Positions 7,429-15,016 of a stretch of DNA of 64,000 nt are shown here, one piece after another. Under the pieces are notes generated by a model. That model saw nothing but the letters and a program-made list of their open reading frames with translations. It did not search any database and had not been told where the DNA came from. The stretch is taken from assembly GCF_003569745.1 (NCBI RefSeq), contig NZ_AP018498.1, positions 3,778,047 through 3,842,046 of the forward strand, written 5' to 3'. This stretch comes from Altererythrobacter sp. B11. Lineage in GTDB: Bacteria > Pseudomonadota > Alphaproteobacteria > Sphingomonadales > Sphingomonadaceae. Position 1 is the first letter of the stretch, and each line of letters starts with the position of its first letter. A program made the position numbers and the translations under genes.

Positions 7429-9078
7429 ATGGGCAAGCGAGGGCCAGGAGCGGCACGGCAAATCGCGGCAGGTGCGGGGGCACGGCAGGCGGCGCAGGAT
7501 CTGTTCAATCCGGCACCGGCAGCACCGGCGCCGCACCCTTGGGAAGCCGAGGGGCTGACGCGCGCCGAAAGGGTGATCGCTTTTCTCGAAGACCTGCCGG
7601 TCACCAAGGGCTTTGGCGAGGGCGAGAAAGTGCGCCTGGAGCCCTTCCAGCGCGAATGGCTGCAGGCCATCTACGGCGACCGGCAGGACGGGCGGCGCCA
7701 GGTCAGGCGCGGGCTGCTGAGCGTGGCGCGCGGCAACGGCAAGACGGTGCTCTGCGCCGGCCTCTCGCTCTGCCACCTGATCGGCCCCGAGGCCGAGCGG
7801 CGCGGTGAATGCTACTCGGCCGCGGCGGTGAAAGAGCAGGCGGCGCTGATCTTTGCCGAGATGGAGGCGACGATCATGGCCACCCCGTGGATGGCCGCCC
7901 GCGTGAACATCAAGGCCTTCACCAAGGAGATCACCGATCCGCAGACCGGATCGATCTACCGCGCGCTCGCAAGCGACGGCAAGAGCGTGCACGGCCTCGC
8001 CTCCAGCTTCATCGTCTGCGACGAGCTGGCGCAATGGGGTAAGCGCGAGCTGTATGACGTGCTGGCCACATCGATGGGCAAGCGGGCCGAACCGCTGATG
8101 CTGGTGATCGGCACGCAGAGCCCGCGCGCCGAGAACATCATGAGCGAACTTGTCGACTATGCGGCGCGGATTGATTCGGGGGAGATCGAGGATCCGAGCT
8201 TCCACGGCCGGGTTTACGCCGTGCCGGAGGATGCCGACCCGTTCGATCCGAAGAACTGGCCGCTCGCCAACCCGGCCCTGGGCAAGTTCCGATCGGCTGA
8301 AGAGCTGGCGCAGGAGGCCAAGCGCGCCTCGCGGATGCCGACGTTCGAGCCGGCGTTCCGGAACCTCTACTGCAACCAGCGCGTCGATGCCGAGCCGAAG
8401 GCGATCAACCCCGCCGAGTGGGAGCTATGCGGCGGCGCATTCGACCTCGCGGCGCTGGCCGGCCGGCCCTGCTATGCTGGCCTCGACCTGTCCAGCACGC
8501 GCGACCTTTCCGCGCTGGCGCTGTATTTTCCCGAGGATGGCGGCGCGTTGGTGCTGCACGCATGGTGCCCCAAGGAGAACCTTGCCGATCGCGAGGAAAC
8601 CGATCGCGTGCCCTATCGCGTCTGGTCAAAGCAGGGGCACATCGAGGCCACGCCAGGCCGCGCGATCGACAAGCGATTTATCGCCGCCAGGCTGGCCGAG
8701 GTGCGGGCATGCTACGATCTGCGCGGAGTTGCGTTCGACCGGTGGGGCATGGCGGACCTCAAGGCCATCCTGAGCAGCGAGGGTATCGATCTGCCGCTGG
8801 TAGACTGGGGCCAGGGCTATCGTGACATGGGGCCGGCGGTAGACGCGTTCGAAATCGCCATGCTGGAGGGCAAGCTGCGCCATGCCATGCATCCGGTGTT
8901 GCGCTGGTCGGCCGGGAACCTCGTTTATGAAACCGATCCGGCCGGCCTGCGCAAGCCCAGCAAGAACCGCTCGATCGACCGGATCGATCCGATGGTGGCG
9001 ACGATCATGGCATGTGGGCTGGCGAGCCGCCAGGAAGGCACGAAGACCTATCGCGGGCAGGGAATCGTGTGGCTTTAG
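7429..9078 (+). CDS. terL: Terminase large subunit (HK97-like)
   Basis: 549-residue packaging motor. The ATPase domain has the deviant Walker A VARGNGKT (residues 99-106), as in HK97-type terminases, and Walker B FIVCDEL (Asp198-Glu199). The C-terminal RNase H-like nuclease begins at YAGLDLSSTRDLSAL and continues with the conserved DRWGMADLK and SIDRIDPMVA segments. Length is normal and all motifs are intact, which argues for function. Shine-Dalgarno GAAAGG precedes the ATG. The stop overlaps the stop of the opposite-strand RHH gene by three bases. Confidence 0.94.
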   Translation: MGKRGPGAARQIAAGAGARQAAQDLFNPAPAAPAPHPWEAEGLTRAERVIAFLEDLPVTKGFGEGEKVRLEPFQREWLQAIYGDRQDGRRQVRRGLLSVARGNGKTVLCAGLSLCHLIGPEAERRGECYSAAAVKEQAALIFAEMEATIMATPWMAARVNIKAFTKEITDPQTGSIYRALASDGKSVHGLASSFIVCDELAQWGKRELYDVLATSMGKRAEPLMLVIGTQSPRAENIMSELVDYAARIDSGEIEDPSFHGRVYAVPEDADPFDPKNWPLANPALGKFRSAEELAQEAKRASRMPTFEPAFRNLYCNQRVDAEPKAINPAEWELCGGAFDLAALAGRPCYAGLDLSSTRDLSALALYFPEDGGALVLHAWCPKENLADREETDRVPYRVWSKQGHIEATPGRAIDKRFIAARLAEVRACYDLRGVAFDRWGMADLKAILSSEGIDLPLVDWGQGYRDMGPAVDAFEIAMLEGKLRHAMHPVLRWSAGNLVYETDPAGLRKPSKNRSIDRIDPMVATIMACGLASRQEGTKTYRGQGIVWL

Positions 9079-9326
9079 TCGTCGCCGGGGAGTGGTCCCA
9101 AGCGTCCCGACAGCGGGCCGATGCCCTTTGCCGCAGCAGTGCGTCCCCACGCATGCTCCAGCAAGCGGCGAATAGCCTCTGGGCGGGACAGGTGTCCCCC
9201 CGCCTCCTCGATCCAGCTGTCGAGGCGCCGGAGCTGCTCATCTTGGAGCCTAACACCGATCATCGTGCCCGTGCCGGTGGTGACCGGACGGCCGCGCGAT
9301 TTTTTGTTATCTTTAATTGACGCCAT
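9075..9326 (-). CDS. Ribbon-helix-helix DNA-binding protein, candidate element regulator
   Basis: 83 residues. A basic N-terminus (KKSRGRPVTTGTG) precedes a clear RHH fold: strand TMIGVRLQDE, helix QLRRLDSWIEEAG, then SRPEAIRRLLEHAW. RHH proteins bind operators as dimers through the paired strands. It is the only leftward gene in the element, divergent from the 9417 gene across 90 bp, so it probably represses the rightward late unit or itself. An orphan RHH antitoxin is a weaker possibility since no toxin is adjacent. Confidence 0.85.
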   Translation of the reverse strand: MASIKDNKKSRGRPVTTGTGTMIGVRLQDEQLRRLDSWIEEAGGHLSRPEAIRRLLEHAWGRTAAAKGIGPLSGRLGPLPGDD

Positions 9327-9416
9327 GGCGGAATTAGCGTTATCAGAAAAGCGAGCCGGGCGGAAGCTACCAACGACCGCCCAGCTCTAACCATCAACCG
9401 TCCGTAGGAGACGATC
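9327..9416. promoter_or_regulatory. Divergent intergenic region, likely control switch of the element
   Basis: 90 bp between the starts of the leftward RHH gene and the rightward 9417 gene. It includes an AT-rich core (GAATTAGCGTTATCAGAAAA) and a strong Shine-Dalgarno TAGGAG before 9417. Both promoters must lie here or in the flanking coding ends; no convincing -35/-10 pair could be fixed by eye. Confidence 0.45.
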
Positions 9417-9815
9417 ATGGCTGAGGCCGCCCTTAACACGAACGTTGTTCGTTTGCCCACTGCTGCACGCCGCAAGGTGCAGCAGCCCTGTAACGCAGCC
9501 GCACGCGCGGCCCGCAAGGCCTTCAGGGAGGCCTGCCCGTGGCCCGGCGAATATCTCTTCCCGAATGAGCGCGCGGCGATGAAAACCGCCGAAGTGATGC
9601 GGGACATGACCGCAACGCCGGAGCTGGAGTTGCTGACCGCGATTTGCAGCGTGCTGAGCGAAGAGCAGCGCGCCAAGGTTTCCGAATCCCTCGCAGTGCG
9701 AGCCATCGGCCGCGGCACGGCACAGCAGGCCCTTGCCGTCTTCCGCACCACCAGCATGACGGTTGGCGAGAGGATCGATCTCAGCAACGCCATGCGCCGC
9801 CTCGGGGGGAACTGA
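9417..9815 (+). CDS. Hypothetical protein, element gene
   Basis: 132 residues, family not recognised. The first 40 residues are Ala/Arg-rich and basic; the middle (PGEYLFPNERAAMKTAEVMRDM ... LELLTAICSVLSEEQRAKVSESLAVRAIG) looks helical, and the end (TTSMTVGERIDLSNAMRRLGG) is also helical. Good Shine-Dalgarno (TAGGAGACGATC before ATG). First gene of the rightward unit that leads to the regulator and capsid genes, followed after 1 bp by the 9817 gene. Possible roles include regulation or helper interference, but nothing in the sequence proves one. Confidence 0.75.
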   Translation: MAEAALNTNVVRLPTAARRKVQQPCNAAARAARKAFREACPWPGEYLFPNERAAMKTAEVMRDMTATPELELLTAICSVLSEEQRAKVSESLAVRAIGRGTAQQALAVFRTTSMTVGERIDLSNAMRRLGGN

Positions 9816-9816
9816 C

Positions 9817-10095
9817 ATGAACGACATCACTTGCTGGTGGCCTCGATCCATCACGGCTTTTCCGCCTGCGGCGGTGACTAGCGTGCTGAGCCGTTTCGAT
9901 CGCGCCCAGCTGGAAGGCTTCATTGCGGTCGCGATCGACCTGCTCGACTTGGTCGACGGCGACCGAGACGTGGAAGCCAACGGCGACGAGCTGGACGGCA
10001 ACGGCGCCGAGGATGATTTCATGACGCACGAGATCGCCGGCCCGGGCTGCCCCGTGGCCGATCCCGATGTGTCGCTTTGCGAGATGGCGGAATAG
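9817..10095 (+). CDS. Hypothetical acidic protein, element gene
   Basis: 92 residues, strongly acidic in the middle (DLLDLVDGDRDVEANGDELDGNGAEDDF). The N-terminal 45 residues look helical (RFDRAQLEGFIAVAIDLLDLVD). ATG lies 1 bp after the 9417 stop with GGGGG upstream, so the two are cotranscribed. No family recognised. Small Asp-rich proteins of this kind appear next to regulatory genes in alphaproteobacterial prophages, but that is a weak parallel. Confidence 0.7.
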   Translation: MNDITCWWPRSITAFPPAAVTSVLSRFDRAQLEGFIAVAIDLLDLVDGDRDVEANGDELDGNGAEDDFMTHEIAGPGCPVADPDVSLCEMAE

Positions 10096-10145
10096 CCTCT
10101 TGCGTTTGTCCAGAGCTTTTGATACCTCTGGAAAAACTCAAGAGG
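10096..10145. promoter_or_regulatory. Nested inverted repeats upstream of the MerR-like gene, candidate operator
   Basis: Outer arms CCTCTTG (10096-10102) and CAAGAGG (10139-10145) enclose an inner palindrome CCAGAG (10110-10115) / CTCTGG (10126-10131) with a 10-base spacer. The right outer arm ends in the GAGG that serves as Shine-Dalgarno for the 10154 gene. The layout suggests either an operator for the following regulator or an RNA hairpin that hides its ribosome binding site. Confidence 0.5.
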
Positions 10146-10153
10146 ATTAGAGC

Positions 10154-10621
10154 ATGGCAGAAATCAAAACGCGCCTCGCAACGAAGATCGCCTGCCGGGT
10201 GGTGGGCCTCGATCGCGATCGCTTCAACGAGCATGTTGCAGCTGGGAACTTTCCCTGCGCTCCCGAGACGATTCCGGGCCGCGCGCGCTATTTCGATCCG
10301 GATGACATGATCGGGCTCTGGCTGTTCAAGGAGTTCCTTGACGAAGGTGTGGACGCGCCGGTGGCGGGCAGGATGGCATGCGAGATCATGCGCTGCGCTC
10401 GCCAGCATCCGGATGCGCCGACTATTTCCCTCGTTTATCACTACTTCCCCTCTTTCGAGGCAGTGCCGAGCACCGTCGTGCCGGAGCCTTCCAGCTGGGA
10501 CGAGGCTCTCCTTAGCGGCAGGGATATTCGCAAGGTGCTGACCTATCGGGTGAGCAAGCTGCGGCAAATGATCGACCATCATACGAAGGTGGAGATCAAC
10601 ATGCACGGCGATGATGACTGA
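10154..10621 (+). CDS. MerR-like/AlpA-like helix-turn-helix regulator of the element
   Basis: 155 residues. The N-terminal half resembles a winged HTH of the MerR superfamily: KIACRVVGLDRDRFNEHVAAGNFP (HTH), then GRARYFDPDDMIGLWLFKEFLDEG, where ARYFDPDD is the wing-like segment. The C-terminal half (residues 75-155) has no effector domain that I recognise. It sits between the early-looking genes and the capsid genes, so a role as late activator is plausible. Good Shine-Dalgarno (GAGG, eight bases before ATG) inside an inverted repeat. Confidence 0.7.
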   Translation: MAEIKTRLATKIACRVVGLDRDRFNEHVAAGNFPCAPETIPGRARYFDPDDMIGLWLFKEFLDEGVDAPVAGRMACEIMRCARQHPDAPTISLVYHYFPSFEAVPSTVVPEPSSWDEALLSGRDIRKVLTYRVSKLRQMIDHHTKVEINMHGDDD

Positions 10622-10821
10622 ACCCCGCCCCGAAGGGAGAGGCTGCGCAGCGCGGCCGATAGCGGGAAGCCTGGTGCCCTGGGGCGGGCGGCTGTTCATG
10701 GCCGATTCCTTTGGGTTCGCAGCCGGGCAACGCTGCACAATTTTCTTTGCCAACGTCGCGAGACAGTCGGCTCTCACCGTGCCGGGGGCTTCGGCCCCCG
10801 GCCAGATTGAAAGGCGCCATC
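10622..10821. other. 200-bp leader of the capsid unit with a UUCG hairpin
   Basis: No gene is supported here. GCCGGGGGC (10781-10789), TTCG, GCCCCCGGC (10794-10802) form a nine-base-pair hairpin with an exceptionally stable tetraloop, 19 bp before the capsid ATG and its GAAAGG ribosome binding site. It is not followed by a T run, so it is more likely an mRNA-stabilising or processing element than a terminator. Confidence 0.5.
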
Positions 10822-12051
10822 ATGCCCAAGTTGAATGAACTGCTGGAACAGCGCGCGGAGCTGGTTTCGGCCATGCGAACGGCCGACGAGGCCAACGACC
10901 AGACCGCGTTCGACAAGGCCGAGGGCGAGGTTCGCGCTCTCGACCAGCAGATTGCCCGCGCGCGCAAGGTGCAGGATGCGGAGCGCAGCGAGCAGGCTAC
11001 CGTGATTTCCGGGGGCGGCGACGATCGCCTGTCGGCGGAGCTGCGCAGCTTCTCCATCGCGCGGATGATCGCGCACCAGATTGATCCCTCGATCGACGCT
11101 GGCCGCGAGATTGAGCTGCAGGCGGAGTTGGCGAAGCGCGCCGGACGGGTTGCCAAGGGCTTCTACGCCCCGCTGGAATGTTTTGCGCTGGAAGAGCGCG
11201 CCGCGCAGACCACGGCCACCAGCGGTTCGATCATCCCGACCGATTTTCGGCCCGATTTGTTCGTTTCGGCGCTGACGGCCGGAACGGCGCTGCAGGCGAT
11301 GGGCGCCACCGTCCTGACCGGACTGACCGGCAATGTCGAAATCCCCCGCGAAACCGGCTCGCCGGCGGTGGGATGGGTTGCGGAGAACACCGCCCTGCCG
11401 ACCGGCAATGCATCCTTCGACAGCCTGACACTCACCCCGCACCACGTGGGCGCCATCACCGAACTTTCGCGCCAGCTGATCATGCAGGCCAGCCCGGCGG
11501 CCGAAGGCCTGATCCGGCAGATGCTCTCCCGCAATATCGCGCTGGAGATCGACCGCGCCGCCATCAACGGCAGTGGCACGGGCGCGGAGCCGCGCGGGCT
11601 GCTGAACGATCCCGACGTGGCCAGCGTGCCGTATGACGCGGATCTGTTCAACACCACGGCGGACATGATCGCCGCTGCCGATCTGGCCAATGTGGATGCG
11701 CGGCGGGCGTTCCTCTCCACCAACGGTGTCAAGGCCACCGCACTGAAGGTGCGCGACGGCGATGGCCATGCAGTGACGATCGCGGAGACGTTCCACGGCG
11801 AGCCCACCTTCTTCACCAACCAGGCGCCCAGCAACCTTGGCACCGGCGAGGATGAACATGCCCTCGCCTATGGCGACTGGCGCGATTTCCTCGTGGGCGT
11901 GTGGTCGCAGCTGGACATTCTGGTCAATCCCTACGCCGAGACGGCTTACAGCAAGGGCAATGTGCTGATCCGGGCGATGGCCACCGTGGACTTCGGGGTT
12001 CGCCGCCCGGCATCGTTCGTGATTGCCAGCGGCGTTCCGGGGCCGGCCTGA
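10822..12051 (+). CDS. HK97-type major capsid protein with N-terminal scaffold domain
   Basis: 409-residue head protein. Residues 1-65 form a charged coiled coil (LNELLEQRAELVSAMRTADEAND ... LDQQIARARKVQDAE), the delta or scaffold domain removed by the protease in HK97-like heads. The shell domain follows with ATSGSIIPTDF, the beta-rich IPRETGSPAVGWVAENTALP, the helix RNIALEIDRAAINGSGTGAEPRGLLN and the C-terminal FRVMATVDFGV-like strand (AMATVDFGVRRPASFVIA). All parts of the family are present. The stop overlaps the protease start (TGATG). Own scaffold plus protease means heads could be built without helper capsid genes. Confidence 0.95.
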   Translation: MPKLNELLEQRAELVSAMRTADEANDQTAFDKAEGEVRALDQQIARARKVQDAERSEQATVISGGGDDRLSAELRSFSIARMIAHQIDPSIDAGREIELQAELAKRAGRVAKGFYAPLECFALEERAAQTTATSGSIIPTDFRPDLFVSALTAGTALQAMGATVLTGLTGNVEIPRETGSPAVGWVAENTALPTGNASFDSLTLTPHHVGAITELSRQLIMQASPAAEGLIRQMLSRNIALEIDRAAINGSGTGAEPRGLLNDPDVASVPYDADLFNTTADMIAAADLANVDARRAFLSTNGVKATALKVRDGDGHAVTIAETFHGEPTFFTNQAPSNLGTGEDEHALAYGDWRDFLVGVWSQLDILVNPYAETAYSKGNVLIRAMATVDFGVRRPASFVIASGVPGPA

Positions 12052-12584
12052 TGAACGCCGCCGCCAACGTGATGGAGCGTCGGAGCTTCACCGAGGTTCG
12101 TGCCGAGGGCCGCCGCCTGGAAGGCTATGCGGCGACCTTCGGCAGCGAGGCGCGGATAGGATCGATCATCGAGACGATTGCCCGCGGCGCGTTCCAGAAG
12201 GCGATCGGCGGCGACGTGGTTGCCCTTTTCGACCACGATCATGGCAAGGTGCTGGGGCGAACGCGCTCCGGCACCTTGCGCCTTGCCGAGGACGCCAAGG
12301 GCCTCGCCTTCGTACTGGAGCTGCCCGATACCCATGCGGGCCGGGACATTCTCGCCCTTGCCGAGCGAGGCGACCTGGGCGGAATGAGCTTTGGCTTCCG
12401 GGTTCCGCCCGGCGGCGACAGCTGGGACGGTGATCACCGGACCCTCGAAACGGTCGATCTCAAGGAAATCAGCGTGGTTTCCGCATGGCCGGCCTACCCT
12501 GACACCTCTCTGGCGCTGCGTAGCCGCCCGGCGACACCCTCGCCACGCCGCCGCCGCCTGATCCTTGCGGAGCTGGGCGCATGA
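12051..12584 (+). CDS. HK97-family prohead protease
   Basis: 177-residue serine protease of the U35 / herpes assemblin-like group that matures the prohead. The catalytic His is in LFDHDHGKVLGR (His62 or His64), the Ser in LGGMSFGFRV (Ser113), and the EISVVSAWPAYPDT strand carries the third catalytic position. It overlaps the capsid gene by TGATG and the portal gene by ATGA, so synthesis of the three head proteins is probably coupled. The family usually lies between portal and capsid; here it also does, but in reversed order. Confidence 0.94.
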   Translation: MNAAANVMERRSFTEVRAEGRRLEGYAATFGSEARIGSIIETIARGAFQKAIGGDVVALFDHDHGKVLGRTRSGTLRLAEDAKGLAFVLELPDTHAGRDILALAERGDLGGMSFGFRVPPGGDSWDGDHRTLETVDLKEISVVSAWPAYPDTSLALRSRPATPSPRRRRLILAELGA

Positions 12585-13738
12585 CCCTTATCGATCGCAT
12601 TGCCAGCTGGGCCGGCTTTGAGCGCCGGAACGACGCAGCGGACCCTTCGTGGAGCGCGCTGGCACCAAATATCGGCTATTGCGGCGCGATCTCTGCCCGC
12701 GCTGCGGAAAACCTCTCTGCCGTGGCGGCCTGCTCCACCGTGATCGCCACATCGCTCGCAAGCATTCCCGCGCTGGTTTACCGCCGGCAGGGCGGAAATC
12801 GCATCGAGGCGATGGGGCATCCGCTCTATCGCATCACCCGGCAGGGGGTGAACGAGGCCATGACCTGGCCCGATTTCGTGGAGCACATGCTGTCATCCGC
12901 CTTGCTCTCCGGCAACGGGCTGGCGGAGATCATGCGCACCACCAACGGGGCGCTGGCGGGCTTCCGATTTATCCCCTGGGGAATGGTGACCGTGGTGCAG
13001 CTGGCCAGCGGGCGGCTCGCTTTCGACGTGGCGGATGGCCGCGGTGGCACGCGCCGGCTGCTGCCGGAAGAGGTGCTGCACCTGCGCGACAGGACCGATG
13101 GCAACGGCGTGGGCGTGTCGCGCCTGAGCCGCGCCGCGGACGTGATTTCCGCCGTTCAGGCCACAAACGGCTTCGCGCGGAACTTCCTTGAGAATGGCGG
13201 CCGCCCGGGTGGGGTGATCAAATCGGCGCAGCCGCTCACCCAGGAGCAGCTTGAGCTGCTGAGATCGCAATTCCATGCGAAGTATTCTGGCACGGCGAAC
13301 GCCGGCCGGACGCTGATCCTCGACCACGGGATGGAATGGACTGCCGCGCAGATATCACCCGAGGATGCGGAGCTGCTGGAGTCCCGCAAGTTCGGCGTGG
13401 AAGAAATCTGCCGGCTCTTTCAGGTGCCGCCGCCCCTCGTGCAGGACTACAGCCACAACACCTTTACCAATTCCGAGACGGCGGGCCGCTGGTTCGCGAT
13501 GTTCACCCTCGCCCCCTGGGCGCGGAAGATCGAGGCGGAGTTTGCGCGCAGCGTCTTCTCCACGGGCAGCGGATTTGAGCTGGAGCTGGATCTGTCCGGA
13601 TTCCTGCGTGGGGATCCGACCACCCGATGGAACGCCCACAAGATCGCGTTGGAGGCCGGCGTTCTGACCGCCAACGAGGTGCGCGAAATCGAGGGCTGGA
13701 ACCCCAAGACCGAACCGGCTTCCGAGCAAGCTGAATAA
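12581..13738 (+). CDS. Phage portal protein, HK97 family
   Basis: 385-residue portal that forms the dodecameric DNA gate of the head. Typical parts are the N-terminal LSAVAACSTVIATSLASIPALVYRR, HPLYRI, WPDFVEHMLSSALLSGNGLAEI, the crown/stem segment FARNFLENGGRPGGVI and FGVEEICRLFQVPPPLVQDYSHNTFTNSE in two pieces of the conserved core. Normal length. No head-tail connector gene follows: after 2 bp comes a 65-residue unknown, then the integrase. Confidence 0.94.
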   Translation: MTLIDRIASWAGFERRNDAADPSWSALAPNIGYCGAISARAAENLSAVAACSTVIATSLASIPALVYRRQGGNRIEAMGHPLYRITRQGVNEAMTWPDFVEHMLSSALLSGNGLAEIMRTTNGALAGFRFIPWGMVTVVQLASGRLAFDVADGRGGTRRLLPEEVLHLRDRTDGNGVGVSRLSRAADVISAVQATNGFARNFLENGGRPGGVIKSAQPLTQEQLELLRSQFHAKYSGTANAGRTLILDHGMEWTAAQISPEDAELLESRKFGVEEICRLFQVPPPLVQDYSHNTFTNSETAGRWFAMFTLAPWARKIEAEFARSVFSTGSGFELELDLSGFLRGDPTTRWNAHKIALEAGVLTANEVREIEGWNPKTEPASEQAE

Positions 13739-13740
13739 GC

Positions 13741-13938
13741 ATGGCTGGTCGCGCCGCCCTGATCAGTAAGAGCGACTTGGACCGCATGGCCAAGATCGTC
13801 CGCGCGCACGGCGTCGTGTTCAAAGGGCGGGTTGATGCCGTGGGCGGCCTCTCGTTCGAGATCGCTCCGACGACAGTCCAAGGCGCCGGTGCCCCCGATG
13901 ATCTCGACGCGCGGCTAGACGAATATGGTGCCTCGTGA
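13741..13938 (+). CDS. Short hypothetical protein next to the integrase
   Basis: 65 residues. The pattern MAGRAALISKSDLDRMAKIVRAHG ... GGLSFEIAP (basic start, amphipathic helix, short strand) recalls the small proteins often found just upstream of integrases in alphaproteobacterial prophages; their function is unknown, with excisionase as one guess. Starts 2 bp after the portal stop and overlaps the integrase GTG by four bases. Confidence 0.65.
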   Translation: MAGRAALISKSDLDRMAKIVRAHGVVFKGRVDAVGGLSFEIAPTTVQGAGAPDDLDARLDEYGAS

Positions 13939-15008
13939 AGTCACGTCCTGAATACGTTACCAGTTTCCGCGATCGCCACGGCAAGGTCCGGTGGCGCTTC
14001 CGGCGCAAGGGCTACGCCACGCACTATTTCAAGGCACCCTTCGGCACAAAGGCGTTCGAGCAGGAATACGCTGACTGTCTCAGCGCCGAGCCGCCTAAAA
14101 TCGGCGCCGGCCGTATTCGGCCGGGCAGTGTAGCGGATGCCATAGCGCGCTATTACAGCGACAACGCCTTTCGCGACCTTCGACCATCGACCCAGCAGGT
14201 CTATCGCGGAGTGTTGGAGCGATTCCGCTCCACATTCGGTGATGATCCGATCCGCGCGCTCGATGCCCAACGCATCGCCCGACTGATGAACGCTATGCGG
14301 CATAAGCCCCACGCGGCGGCCCGGCTGAGAAAGCTGCTGGCGCAGCTCTTCATCATTGCCAGGCGCGAGAAGCTCGTCCCCGGCACCTTTGATCCGGTGA
14401 AGGACACCCGCCCGCCGAAGGCCGACAGCGAAGGTTATCACCGCTGGACCGAGGCAGAGCTGACGCAGTTCGAAGACACGCACCCTCTCGGCACCAAACC
14501 TCGCCTCGCCTTCGCCTTGCTGCTCTATGGCGCCCAGCGCAGCGGCGACGTTAGGTTTCTCACGCGCACAGCGATCGCAGAGGGCCGTATCCGGCTGAAG
14601 CAGAGCAAAACCACTAACTCGGTTGACGTTCCCATTATCGTCCCGCTCAGCGAAGCATTGCAGGCCGGGCCGCTGGGCGACGTGCTGGTGCTCGAAAGCC
14701 GTACCGGCACGGCCTTCACCGCCAAGGGCTTCTACAATCTGATCAAGCGAGCTTGCATCGCCGCCGGCCTACCTCACTGCTCCGCTCATGGCCTCCGCAA
14801 GTCGGCCGCGCGGCGCTGCCGGGAGGCTGGCTGTTCAGACGAAGAGGGGATGGCCATCACCGGCCACAAGACCGTCCGCGAGTATCGGCGCTACGCTGGC
14901 GAAGCCTCGCAAGGAAGCCGCGCGGACGCAGCAATGGCTAAAGTGATGGCTAACCTCTCGAAAAAGGTAGCCAGCGCATCAAACCAAGATGCTGAAAAGG
15001 CAGGGTAA
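13935..15008 (+). CDS. int: Tyrosine recombinase (integrase) of the element
   Basis: 357 residues. Catalytic residues are visible: Arg202 (YGAQRSGDV), His285 and Arg288 (SAHGLRKS), His311 (ITGHKT) and the nucleophile Tyr320 (EYRRYAGE). The region at 60-150 (SVADAIARYYSDNAFRDLRPSTQQVYRGVL) is the core-binding SAM-like domain, and the N-terminal 55 residues may be the arm-binding part. GTG start, overlapping the previous stop. The gene ends 8 bp from the 21-bp core in tRNA-Gln, the normal place for an integrase. It lies at the 3' end of the capsid unit, so it may be made with the head proteins unless it has its own promoter. Confidence 0.95.
   Translation: MKSRPEYVTSFRDRHGKVRWRFRRKGYATHYFKAPFGTKAFEQEYADCLSAEPPKIGAGRIRPGSVADAIARYYSDNAFRDLRPSTQQVYRGVLERFRSTFGDDPIRALDAQRIARLMNAMRHKPHAAARLRKLLAQLFIIARREKLVPGTFDPVKDTRPPKADSEGYHRWTEAELTQFEDTHPLGTKPRLAFALLLYGAQRSGDVRFLTRTAIAEGRIRLKQSKTTNSVDVPIIVPLSEALQAGPLGDVLVLESRTGTAFTAKGFYNLIKRACIAAGLPHCSAHGLRKSAARRCREAGCSDEEGMAITGHKTVREYRRYAGEASQGSRADAAMAKVMANLSKKVASASNQDAEKAG
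14947..14958 (+). promoter_or_regulatory. Candidate integrase arm-type site, right end
   Basis: TGGCTAACCTCT, identical to 5316-5327 near the left end and in the same orientation, 58 bp before the attR core and inside the last codons of the integrase gene. Interpreted as the other arm of attP. Confidence 0.45.
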
Positions 15009-15016
15009 TGCTAATC

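Noticed and set aside
9075..9326. Toxin-antitoxin antitoxin
   Set aside because: RHH fold fits, but no toxin-like gene is adjacent on the same strand.
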